A stretch of DNA of 64,000 nt from positions 714,443 to 778,442 of the forward strand of contig NMRA01000016.1 in the NCBI GenBank assembly GCA_002633005.1. The letters run 5' to 3'. Of the stretch, positions 47,701 through 59,700 are shown one piece after another. The translations under genes were made by a program, and so were the position numbers. This stretch comes from Phoronis australis (Eukaryota; Phoronida; Phoronidae). The notes below the pieces were generated by a model that worked only from the letters and a program-made list of their open reading frames with translations, did not search any database and was not told where the DNA came from. Each line of letters starts with the position of its first letter. Within the stretch, counting starts at the first letter, position 1.

Positions 47701-50700
47701 TATTGGTAAATAAGACTATTTTAAGCCGTATTTCACATAGTAGAACTTTATCGTATCATTAGGCTAAGTCATGCTTTTGTGTATTTACAGATCCTCTTTA
47801 TTCTAATAAAGGCAATCTTTGAAATAACTACATGTTTATTTATGAAGAGGACCAATAAAAGAGTTCTACAGCACAATCGCGGGTTGAAGCGAGTAGCGGA
47901 TGGAAGTCTTATAGCGACACCTATCGTTCGCCGAGCGAAGTATTCTCTATCCCCTAAAAACAAAATGACCCCCACACCAATCTGTGGTGCTCGGGTAGTA
48001 GATTCGATCCACATATACAGCTTCTCGCTGCATTCCAATCCTTGTATATACATGTATGAAGGGTACGATTTCTTTCAGTCAATTCTATAGGCGAAGAACT
48101 TTAATTGGACAAAATTAAGTTGTACAATTGACAGTGTAAAACGTGACGTCTCAGAGTCTGATTAGTTATCTGTCTTTTGAACTAGAGTATTTGATTTTCA
48201 ACGGAATCAAAGTCCCACTTCTACTTCTATGTATTGGAAAATAATGAATTAGCATTTAAAAGACACATTGCATGTGTGTAGTATAATGCTTTGTGATCAC
48301 GGCTATAGGTCAGAATGGTTGAAAAAATAAAAAAAAGTCTGAATTTAGTTTTAACAGAGCCCATGATCACACAAAGGTCAGCAAATTTCTTAAAGTGATG
48401 GACAATACGACTGTTGCGTACTTGCATGAGCTCAGTGCGACGATATGCTTACACTCTGTTTCGCAGGTGGCTTGTTCGAAACCGAAGACTTAGAAAAGGC
48501 GTTTAGATTGGCAACTGAGCAATGTAACCAGAGACGCTTCCCAAAGTCGTTCAGGATAGTGACTTCAGTCATTGATATCCGCAACAGTACACAGTTTGCT
48601 TCAAAGTGTAAGAAAATATTTCTGTACACTTTATTTTCTTCTTACCACTTATCACAATACTCATGTCGTCGCTGACCAAGCGGGTTTGTTTCAGTCTTCC
48701 AAGTATCTGCTGTCGTAAGGGATGTGTCTAACTATGCTGAAATGTTCGTTAGGGGCGCATTCTGAGCTTGCCTACGGAAATTATCACAGTCAGCGAATCA
48801 CAAGTGTTACGAGGGCACATGATTAGTATTGGCATAATTTTGCAATGGAGCTTACGTAATTGTCTCGCAGCATACACACAAATTAACACATTTTGGCCGC
48901 AATGCTGCAACTTTCTAATTCATAATTTCACAACACATGTTTTTATAACCATTTTCCAGTTTGTATGATGGCCGAACAGAAAGTTGTCGTTATCTTCGGT
49001 TCAGTGCATCCTTTAACGCAGACAACAATGGAGTCTTATTCCCGGACCATGGGCATCCCTTACATATCTCACAGCCACACGGACGTAACCACGGGTCGCA
49101 ACAACGGTTTTCAAATCTACATGAGTCCTGTATACGAGCATGCCGTAATCGATGTAATCAAGCAGCTGGGTTGGAAGCATACATATTTCATGTATGACAG
49201 TTTCGCAGGTAAATTATACATGTCGTCATCACACACCAGTGCAGGTGATGGCCAAGTGGTACCCGCGATACGGTGCTCCGGTCGCTATTAAGCATTTGAA
49301 ACCTCCATAAAACACGACGACAGTGAAACCAGTACCAGAACAATGCACAAAACAAGAGTTGTTAGAAGGACAGGTGCCGTATATTGAACAAAGGACAAAC
49401 GCCAGAGAGACCTTTTTAAAACAATTGAAGAATTGTTGTCTTTCAGCAGTATACACATTGCTTTCCATACTGTTCCTCGATGTTTTGACACAATAACCAT
49501 TACCATCATGCCTTCAAGTTCAGGCTGAGGTTAAAACTGCATGGTGCGGTGGCCATAGCCTGTCAGCAACGGCGTATTCGCCCAACCAAGCGTTGACACA
49601 ATTAGATATTAATTGTCCCCTCAAACTTCGAACACCATGTAAGAACTTCGTCGATTATGCTGCAAATTGCCATATAAAGTATGTGCTGAAATGATTGCAA
49701 CACAAAACTTACATGCATCGCTCCAGGCCTTCACCGAGTTCAACAACTGTATAGCAGTCTGGAACGAGCGGACACGCCGGCGTCTTCATTCGTCAACATA
49801 GAACTGCTGAAGGTATCCGGGCCTGACGACGCTTTGAAGAAACTTTCCAGACTTCATCAGCAGGACCCCAAACGTCTGCGCCGACTGCTGGTGGATATGT
49901 CGCTTAAAGACACGCAGAAACTCATCACCAAGCTGGTAAGTCAGCCTCCAGGGATACCTTATATGGAGATATGGTTGGAAAGCGACGCCAATTTTGGAGG
50001 CGATTTTGCCTCCAATTTATAAATCACGATTGTACTGTCCACATTCAGGTGTCATTTTGGATGAGGATCGTTCCTATCTCGATTGTCGTCTCGGGTGCAA
50101 AATTTTCAATGTATGGTTCCCGGCAGGTATACCAAATACAAGAAATAGCACAGCGATTAACGGAAGTGGTACGGATAGTGGAGACTTGGATAGGGTACTT
50201 CGCCATTTAGCGTAGTATCAGGTTCCCATTTTTTCAGTGGCCCTGCTTTTGCATTGACCAGTTCCCCGGGCGATGGTAATTTCGCAAAATCTTGAATTTT
50301 ACACTAGAACACCAACATTTTTGTACAATATTTTAATCTGTATTAGTAATGTTAAATTTTTGTGTTGTTGGAATAGTATTATTAAAATCTATTGCTCTAT
50401 TTACACTGACTTCTTATCTATTTACACTGTCACGACGTTTCGGTCGGTCTATTCTCCGGCCATCGTCAGGTATTCCTGCGTTCTTAGAAGAACGAGCACA
50501 GATATGTGGTACATTCATCGTAGTGTGCTTTTTGAGTCCGTGGTGTAGTGGTTAAGGTGTTGGACTCAAATTATCTGTAGTTTCAGAAGTCGTGGGTTCA
50601 AATCCTGCCTTGGACAAAAAATCACACCAAGATGAGTGTACCACATATCCGTGCTCGTTCTCTTCTAAGAACGCAGGAACAGCTGACGATGGTCGGAGAA

Positions 50701-53700
50701 TAGACCGACCGAAACTTCTTGACAGTGTAAATGGACAAGAGGTCGGTGTAAATTGACGAACAGATTTTTGAATAATAGTAACACGCCACCGCCTCAGAGC
50801 GGTTTTAGAAAGTCATTGTTGAAATAGGTTTTTGCACAGGAATTCTGAAGCAAATTTGACTTTATCCATCGAGCTCTAGTGAGTTTATGACAAATACTCA
50901 GCCACAATATTTCTTCTTGCAGTACGACCTGAGTCCTATGATGCGCAGTAAGTTCCACACGTTCGTCTCTGGCATTGGATTCAACGAGATGAACATAAGC
51001 GAGTTTTACATCAAACAAACCAGTCTTAACCTAACAGGAATGCGGATAGTTAATGAAAGAGAGCCTGAAGTTGAACGCTTCTTTGGGCTGTGGAAGAGAG
51101 GAAAAGAACGAGACATCGCCATCTCGGTTGGTAAAGTAACATGTACATGCGATCTATACATAAAACGTTACATATTCTAGTCGACAACGTGACCAGGCCA
51201 ACTCATTGAGTTGGACAATTTCATTACGTCGGGAAAAAGAATCGTAGAGGATCGGCTCTGTGTTCTTCAACTTGATCAGACCATTGCCGGAGTTTTTTGT
51301 TTGTAAGTTGTTTCACTACGCATATTCTTCCAAAATATTTTCCCTCACACTGTCTGATTAGTCCGACACGACTCGGCTTGTGACGCACAATCAGCTGAGT
51401 TGAACATAGACAAATGGTGTACGTAAGTTTCATAAATTGTCAGTGTGCCTGCGGCGTTACAACGCGAGGTAAGCAAAATACAAAATTGAGATTAACCTGT
51501 GGATACTCATGACGTTTCACTAGTCAGTGTCATCTTAATTACATGCATTTGCAGTTACTATAGCAAACAGAGATTAGCATGCAAGTAGGACCAAAACAAA
51601 GGTTGGAAAGTATTATACACGAACGATGTACATGTATATTGTACCGACACCAAAACGTACAGTAGGGCAATTCAGAAGCTTCGTTGAACTGCAGCTGAAG
51701 TGATGCAAACACCGCGTTTTGTCGTCAAACACTAACCATTGAAACTAAATATTAATTAATACCATACCGACGTGAGGGCACGTCAATGCAACGTTGAAAC
51801 GACATTTGTAATACCAGCTAAACTTTGTCAAAGTTGGTTGAAAGGGGTCTTCAGCGTAAATCTCCGAGAGATTCTCGGTGATTCGGTGATGACATTCAAA
51901 AATAGTGTGTGTTGTTTTGTAACCGTTAGCTGTGCATGTCGACGCAATGGACTACTTTCTTTTTCAGTACAAAGCTGCTCTCATAAAAGACTCCGTGTCA
52001 CTGTTTGACAAAATTCTCTACGACTCCGGAAGCACATTCAAGTCACACCTGTTAAAAAAGCCCACGTCTTGCCTTGAGAATGTCACAGCGTGGCAATACG
52101 GAAGAGACCTCGCAAGGAGAATTAAGAAGGTACTATGTAGGCTATTTGTTCTTGATTTCACTGGAAACCCTGAAAAAAATCTTCTACCTGTGGACAAAGA
52201 TGAGTGACGTTTATATGTACATGTATTACCTTATCGGGAAGTCTGGGTTTTCAACCGTAGTCCTACAAAAGTTAAATTTAATTCAGTAAAAGTAAATATT
52301 TTCAGAATGAGAAAAACTGTTGACTTTATACCAATTCACGACGGTTAATTGGGTCACGTGAATATGTCTTGTAAGTAAATTTAGGCAGGAAAAAGAGGTG
52401 CATCCAAAGTAAAATAACGGTATAAATCATACGAACAAAATTAATTTTCTTTTGATATAAAGTGTAGACCATAAAATCTTAAAAACGCGTTTCTTATCGT
52501 TTGTTTTCGTTTTACGCACCTTTTGATTTACAGTTAAAAAAGTCCTTGAAGTCCTAATTTTATATACCCTCGTACAAAACAGGAACGAGCATAAAGTATA
52601 TATGTAGTAATTGAACGCTCCATTTGAATCAGGCCAGCCGTGTCTAATATTTTGAAGTGAGCCAAATTTGGTTATTGTCTCGAGGTTACATGCAACCATA
52701 AAGTATGTAGAAAATTAAATCAATTACTGGACTTACGGATTGAGTTGGCTACGTTGCGTCCTCCTTTCGAGGACTTCGACAGGCCACTGAGGTGTCACGT
52801 GACTCGTCATGTGGTCCACAGCACAGTTTGCGCGGGATACTCTTTAGTGCCCTATCCCACGTCCTTGGCAACAGAAACCTCAGGCCCCCTTGTCTGTTTA
52901 GGCTAAGATTCTCAACTCTTTCATAAATAGCTTCCTTGACACCTCTCCTGAGCCAATTTTCCTCTCTATCCAGAATTTTGACATCATCCAGGGAGAAAGA
53001 GTGGTCTGTGGCAGCTATATGACTAAAAACCGCAGAATCATAGCAGTCCCCTTACTAGGTCTACGATGTTGATTGATACGACTTTTCAACTTTTCAGGGC
53101 TTATTTGGTTTCCCCAATGTATACTTTCCCACACCCTAGTTCCGAGCATGAAATGCCATACACCTTTTTTCTCTTTCGTGGTCTTATCTTTCACATTCAT
53201 TAGCTGACTCCTTATATTGTACTAATTGGTTGGAACGCAACAGAAATATCGTGGCCCTTCATATGAGATTTTACCTGGTCTGAAATCTATGGCACAAAAG
53301 GTAATGTTATCCTAACGTCTCCCCTGTTGTCAGGCTGCGTGTTCTGAGGCATGACTCCGCCATGGTCTACCTTGTGGAATGACCACTCAGGATAGCCACA
53401 TCTCTTTAATACTGTTCTGTTGTAATTCAATTCAGCATCAATGCCCTCCTCCTCAGAGCCCACGGTCCCAGCTTTCTATGGGTTGCCCAAAATACATAAA
53501 CCAGAACCTATACTGGTTCGGTCGATCGTAAGCTGTATTGGTTCTGTCACTTACGCTAAATTTATTTCGAGAATCATCTCGCCCCTGCTTGGCTTGTCTC
53601 GACAACATGTAAAGAACACTCAGTCATTCATTAAGTACATAGGAAACCTAGTGATGGAAGAAGATGAGAGCATTACTGCCTATGATGTGAGTACTTTGTT

Positions 53701-56700
53701 TACGTGTGTACCCCCGATGACGCTTTGACGGTTGCGAGAGAACACCTACCGCAGGATAATTCCCAGAGTGATAGAACAACCCTATGGATAGACACTATTT
53801 GCCAGCTACTGGAGCTAACACTTAAGTCCACTTACTTCTCTTTTGAAGAGAACGTCTACATCCAGTCCAATGGATGTGCCATAGGCTCTCCTGTTTCCCC
53901 GATTGTGGTGAACTTATACATGGAGGACTTTGAGAGGAAGGCGTTAGCATCCTATGATGGAGTTCCACATAGACTCTGACTGAGATATGTAGATGACACG
54001 TTTGCAGTGCTAAAAATTCTAAAAAGACAGGGTTCTTCGAACACATTAATCAATGTGACACCAATATCAAGTTTACTCAAAAAGAATCTAGAGACAACTC
54101 TTTACCGTTCCTGGATTGTTTAGTGACTATTGTAGACAGGCGTATTAAGACCAACATTTATACGAGGCCCACTTACACGGACTACTATCTTCCGTTTGAC
54201 TCCATTCACCCTTTGATGCACGCTGGGCGGGATTAGAACGTTAGACTAGCGTGCAAAAACCATCCCCAACACGGAGGAATACATTGATGATGAATTGGAT
54301 TACAACAGAACACTATTAAAGAGATGTGGCTATCCTGAGTGGTCATTCCACAAGGCAGACCATTGCGGAGTCAGGCCTCATAACACGCAGCCTGACAACA
54401 GGGGAGACATCAGGATAACATTACCTTTTGTGCCAGGGATTTAAATCAGACCAGGTTAAATCTCATATGAGAGGCCACGATATTTTTTTGCGTTCCAACC
54501 AATTAGCACCATCAGGAGTCAGCTCATGAATGAGAAAGATAAGACCACGAAAGAGCAAAAAGCAAATTTGGTGTAGTGGCATTTCATGCTCGGAACCAAG
54601 GTGTGGGAAAGTATACATTGGGGTAACCAAACAAGCCCTGAAAAGTCGTATCAATCAACAATGTAGACCAAGTTATGGGGACTGCTGTGATTCTGATGTT
54701 TTTAGTCATATAGCTGCCACAGACCACTCTTTCTCCCTGGATGATGTCAAAATTCTGGATAGAGAGGAGAGGTGTCAAGGAAGCTATTTATGAAAGAGTT
54801 GAGAATCCTAGCCTAAACAGACAAGGGGATGACCTGAGGTTTCTGTTGCCAAGGACGTAGGATAGGGCACTAAAGAGTGTCCCTCGTTAAGTGTGCTGTG
54901 GATCACATGGCGAGTCACGTGACACCGTCACATCGTAGCCAACTCAATCCGTAAGTCCAGTAATTGATTTAATTTTCTACATATTATTACTCAATTGGAT
55001 GACTGGAAGTATTCATCGCGCAACCTTAAAGTATTACGCATATAAACTTGACAATGCCCGAGAAACAACACATATTTAAGCGACCGTGGAAGTTTGTTCC
55101 AGAAAGTGATAGTAATTGCACGCCACTGACTTTTTGCCGAAAACAAGGCAGCTGTGGGAAAAGACTACCCACGAAGGACTATCCGTGACATAGAGAGTGC
55201 GAGTTTTTAGTTGATCCCTCCCTTTAACTTGGAAGGTTGACGCCAGTGCTAGGTGACAGAACGAGGAATGGTTGAAATCATCAAAACAGGGTTTATTTTC
55301 CTTTTAACAAGCACTGTGTTTCGTTTCGAGACCGAATGTCTCACGTTTGCATTGTCACCAGTCGTTTGTTTTATGAATACTCACACCGACGTCTCATTTC
55401 AGGCGACATTCAGGAACAACCAGTACTATCGTGGACTGACGGGCTGGGTACAGTTTGATGATGCCGGTTATCGTAGAGGGTTTTCCCTTGATGTTATTGA
55501 GAAGGCACCCAATCCCAGTACTGGCCTAGCAATAGTAAGTATAACAACAATATCTGTGTTATGTGACGACTTTGACGCAGTAACGGGACAGAACGAGGAT
55601 TGGTTTACTCACAATAGGGTTTAATTTCCTCCTAATTGCTTTTCGAAAGGAGTCCATAATTCTACGTGCTCGTCAAATAAATTTAATTGACAGATACGCT
55701 AAAGATACAAATTCGCAAAAGAATCTGAGTAAAACCTGTAAACAGAACAAAAGAGATCGACATTCGGGCTAAGACTCATAGGACTTGATACATCATCTTT
55801 GCACGCGTCTCTGCCAAACCTACATTCAGAAATGCTCAAATTCTTGACAAGGTTTCAGGGCCACTTTACATTTACTTCACTGCTTATGTTGATGCTCAAA
55901 CAGTAGTGTTATTTGAATTTTATTCAAGGTCGCAAAATGGCAATGCCAAGGGACGTCTTACAGCGAGAACCAAAGAAGGGACCCATCTAGTTGTTACAGT
56001 AACATACGACCTCCGCAAAATTACAGGCCGGGAACCAGCGAGCATCTTGAGAACAAGGAACCGTTGAAAGTCACAACGCACATAGTAAGATGATTTCTCA
56101 ACTTACGTTCCAGGTCAAGACGAAAGCGTATCTATCTTTTGTAGTGTGGCGTTCATCCCAATTAGATCACGCCGTGACGACATGCAACGTTTCCGCAATG
56201 ACATACAGTGCTTCTAACCCGTTTCCGTCGAAAATAACTTTTGATTTAAACCACGTGACGGAACAAGGACAGTCCACATGCACTCGCCTTCTGTTAAAAA
56301 ACGTATCGCAATCAAGTTGGTCTCAGCCCCTGCGGTTCTTTAGAATTAGTTTCTGGGATTACGGAGAAACGGATAAATGGCTACTTCTTGAGAAGAGGCT
56401 CAATAATACGGACATTTTATACGTTCAAAGCATAATGACCCCTGTTACCTGGAAACGCTCTAGTTAGTCAACGTGAAAATTGACGAAAATCTATTTTTAA
56501 GATTATTGTATTTTGCCATCAGTTTAAGGCAGCAAGTGCGAAAAACTCTTCCCCGTAAACAATTTTCAAACCGGAAGAACCTTGTAATAGATTTTTTAAG
56601 GAAAATGACAGAAAAAAGCGGAAAACCAAAGTTGCCTTCCACGGACTATTTATAGGATTTCCAGGTTACGTGAACGTGCCGAGTAATATACAATGTACTA

Positions 56701-59700
56701 TCTAGCGTTTGGACACACAACCAGCCTATACGGCTAACAAAGTGACTGGTCTAGACAACTTATCGAGTCTGGTATCGAGCAATAACGATTTTCTGATTTT
56801 ACCAAGCCTGGAAATGGCTTGCAAACTTTGGTACCAGTTGTAATATAATGAACGATCTTAATCAAAAGTTATTCTTGACAGAAGGTCAGTTCATATGTAG
56901 CACCTTCTACGCACCGACGTCGACGGCAACGGTAGTCAGGGTGGAAGACGGCTGAAAAGTGTGCCCACGCGTACACTTTACGAGTATATTGCCGTTTCGT
57001 ATAATGTCTATCCTAGACAAAGATATCTTGTTCATAATTACGTGTATCTACGTGAACAATTGTCAACTTTCGTTACTAACTAGGGTGACATTCTGTAATA
57101 TTTTCAATTGTTCTGCAATTTAATTTGCTACTAGGGCGAAAGGGGCTTCTAAACATGCTTGAGTAAATAAGTGATATGGCAAACGGACTTGAACACGTTT
57201 AGCTTTCATATACGCAGTACGGTTACGACCAATCGAATAGGCATGACTGCAGGAGCAAAATAAACATTTGCAATCACTGTTGAAATAGCTAGAGGATCGT
57301 CGGTTTAGACCATGGTATGTTCTGCAAAAAATTACCAGCTGCGGCGTTGAAATTTACTTAGACCATTTTGACATATTCCTTTTTTTAAAGTTTCATCAAT
57401 GTAATCGTATAATGTAGTTGAAGTTGAAACGTGAATTAATTTTCAGGGAGAGCCGTATATGTCTTACAAAAAGAAGAGTGTCGATGGAAAACCATTGCAT
57501 GGCAACGACCAATTCGAAGGTTTCTGCAAGGACCTAGCTGTGGCGTTGTTTAACTATATGGGCTTGACCTTTCTGATCAGGCCGGTGAAAGATAAGAACT
57601 ACGGTCTTCCTGATGAAAACGGGACCTGGGATGGTATGGTTGGAGAACTATTAAGAGGGGTAGGCGCACGATCTCAATCGTTGACCATTTAAAATATGTT
57701 ACTAAAGTTCAGTCGAAAGTTGAGCTGTGGGTAATTGAAAGAGCGAATACATTTTCATGTAACTGAACTAAAGAGCACAAGCATTAACACATGTTCTAAT
57801 AAGTTAAAGCCAGTTTCAACGAACACTGCATTATTTCTCACATTTTGTTTTTCAAAGGAAGCTCACTTAGCGATTGCTGACTTGTCCATCACGTCGCTGC
57901 GAGAGGATGCCATTTATTTCTCAAAACCTTTCATGAGCCTCGGCATCAGCATCATGATAAAGAAACCGGCGCCTAAACCACCAAACGAATTTTCTTTCCT
58001 CACGCCGCTAGCTTACGAAGTAAGTTATAAACCACCCAGTCTGACTGGCTGTTTGTCGGAAATAAGCTCAGTCGAATAAACACGTAGGTCAAGTAGATCT
58101 AGATATGAAATATTTTCCTGAACCAACAGCACATATTTGGTGAGAATATCCATGATTGAACGTAAATAGACCTCCTGTCTCGCAATTTATGTGCCAAAGC
58201 ATTGACATGTAGGCGGTAAGGAAGTTATCCTTGAAGAGCACTTTAACGCCAACGGCATTAACTTCTCAACAATTTTCAATAATCAATTTTCAAAAATGCG
58301 TTGTCTCATACTAACTTAGCTTTTTTTAATGTGTCTAATATTCTTCGGCACAGACGAACGCCATTGTAAATGGTTGGTCTAACTGCAGGTTTGGATGTGT
58401 ATCATTTTCGCCTACCTGGGAGTAAGCGTGGTGCTCTTCTTAGTCAGTCGCTTCAGTACTGACGAGTGGTCTATAGACGACTCCAAAGAATGCAAGAGTT
58501 GCAAGAACGTCATGTCCATATGGAATTGTCTCTGGTTCTCTCTAGGGGCCTTCATGCAACAAGGCTGTGAAATATGTCCGAAGTAAGACTCTTTCTACAC
58601 ATGACGCGTGCAAAAATGATAATAATTGATAGAAGATGGACGGCGAAGNACATATTTGGTGAGAATATCCATGATTGAACGTAAATAGACCTTCTATCTC
58701 GCAATTTATGTGCCAAAGCATTGACATGTAGGCGGTAAGGAAGTTATCCTTGAAGAGCACTTTAACGCCAACGGCATTAACTTCTCAACAATTTTCACTA
58801 ATCAGTTTTCAAAAATGCGTTGTCTCATACTAACTTAGCTTTTTTAATGTGTCTAATATTCTTCGGCACAGACGAACGCCATTGTAAATGGTTGGTCTAA
58901 CTGCAGGTTTGGATGTGTATCATTTTCGCCTACCTGGGAGTAAGCGTGGTGCTCTTCTTAGTCAGTCGCTTCAGTACTGACGAGTGGTCTATAGACGACT
59001 CCAAAGAATGCAAGAGTTGCAAGAACGTCATGTCCATATGGAATTGTCTCTGGTTCTCTCTAGGGGCCTTCATGCAACAAGGCTGTGAAATATGTCCGAA
59101 GTAAGACTCTTTCTACACATGACGCGTGCAAAAATGATAATAATTGATAGAAGATGGACGGCGAAGAAGCTCTGACTCGTAGTTTGTACGTCTGTGTTGT
59201 TGAGCAACCATTGTTCAGTTAGATGAACTTGTAGTTCAGGCTACCAAAACACGAGTTAAAGCGGATTTTAGCCCTCCCTCACAGTAATAAGATAGAGAAA
59301 CGTTGCTCAATATAGGATATGTGCTATTATCATTTGGTAAAGCTATGAAGAACCACGAAACCAGCACAGTGAAACAACAGAATCCGGTATTAGACCATTC
59401 TACTCCTTCTTTCAGATCAACTCCTGGTCGTATCGTTAGCTGTGTATGGTGGCTCTTCACGTTGATCCTGATCTCATCTTATACGGCCAACTTGGCTGCC
59501 TTTCTGACCGTCTCCAGAATGAGCTCACCCATCCAGTCAGCGGCGGATCTGGCTGCGCAAACAGTCATCAAGTACGGCTGCATAGATTCAGGCACCACCA
59601 AAGACTTTTTTAGAGTAAGTCCAATATTCTACTTGCGCAAGCCAACGGTCTGCTTTAATATTGCATTGGACGTTTTAATTCCAACACATGTTGGTCTATA

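Larger units (their letters stand above)
38793..48466. other. First receptor intron (9.7 kb)
   Basis: It holds the duplicated block at 41328-42960, a microsatellite and the foldback MITE at 47.6-47.9 kb. A possible trace of a LINE C-terminus on the minus strand near 46.0-46.3 kb is too weak to call. Confidence 0.6.
52704..54983 (+). mobile_element. Decayed Penelope-like retroelement with long inverted arms
   Basis: Arms 52704-53441 and 54283-54983 are inverse copies of about 700 bp, starting from tatgtagaaaattaaatc and its inverse. Between them is a Penelope-type reverse transcriptase, and the right arm encodes a GIY-YIG nuclease in the same orientation; the left arm holds the inverse of the nuclease region. 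Frameshifts and stops show it is inactive. It lies in sense orientation in the receptor intron between exons 6 and 7. Confidence 0.88.
58128..59166. repeat. Near-identical direct repeat around N at 58649, duplicating a receptor exon
   Basis: 58128-58648 and 58650-59166 carry the same intron and exon sequence, with a few intron substitutions and a T-run length change. The two copies of the M1/pore exon encode identical protein. This is probably an unmerged allele. Confidence 0.88.
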
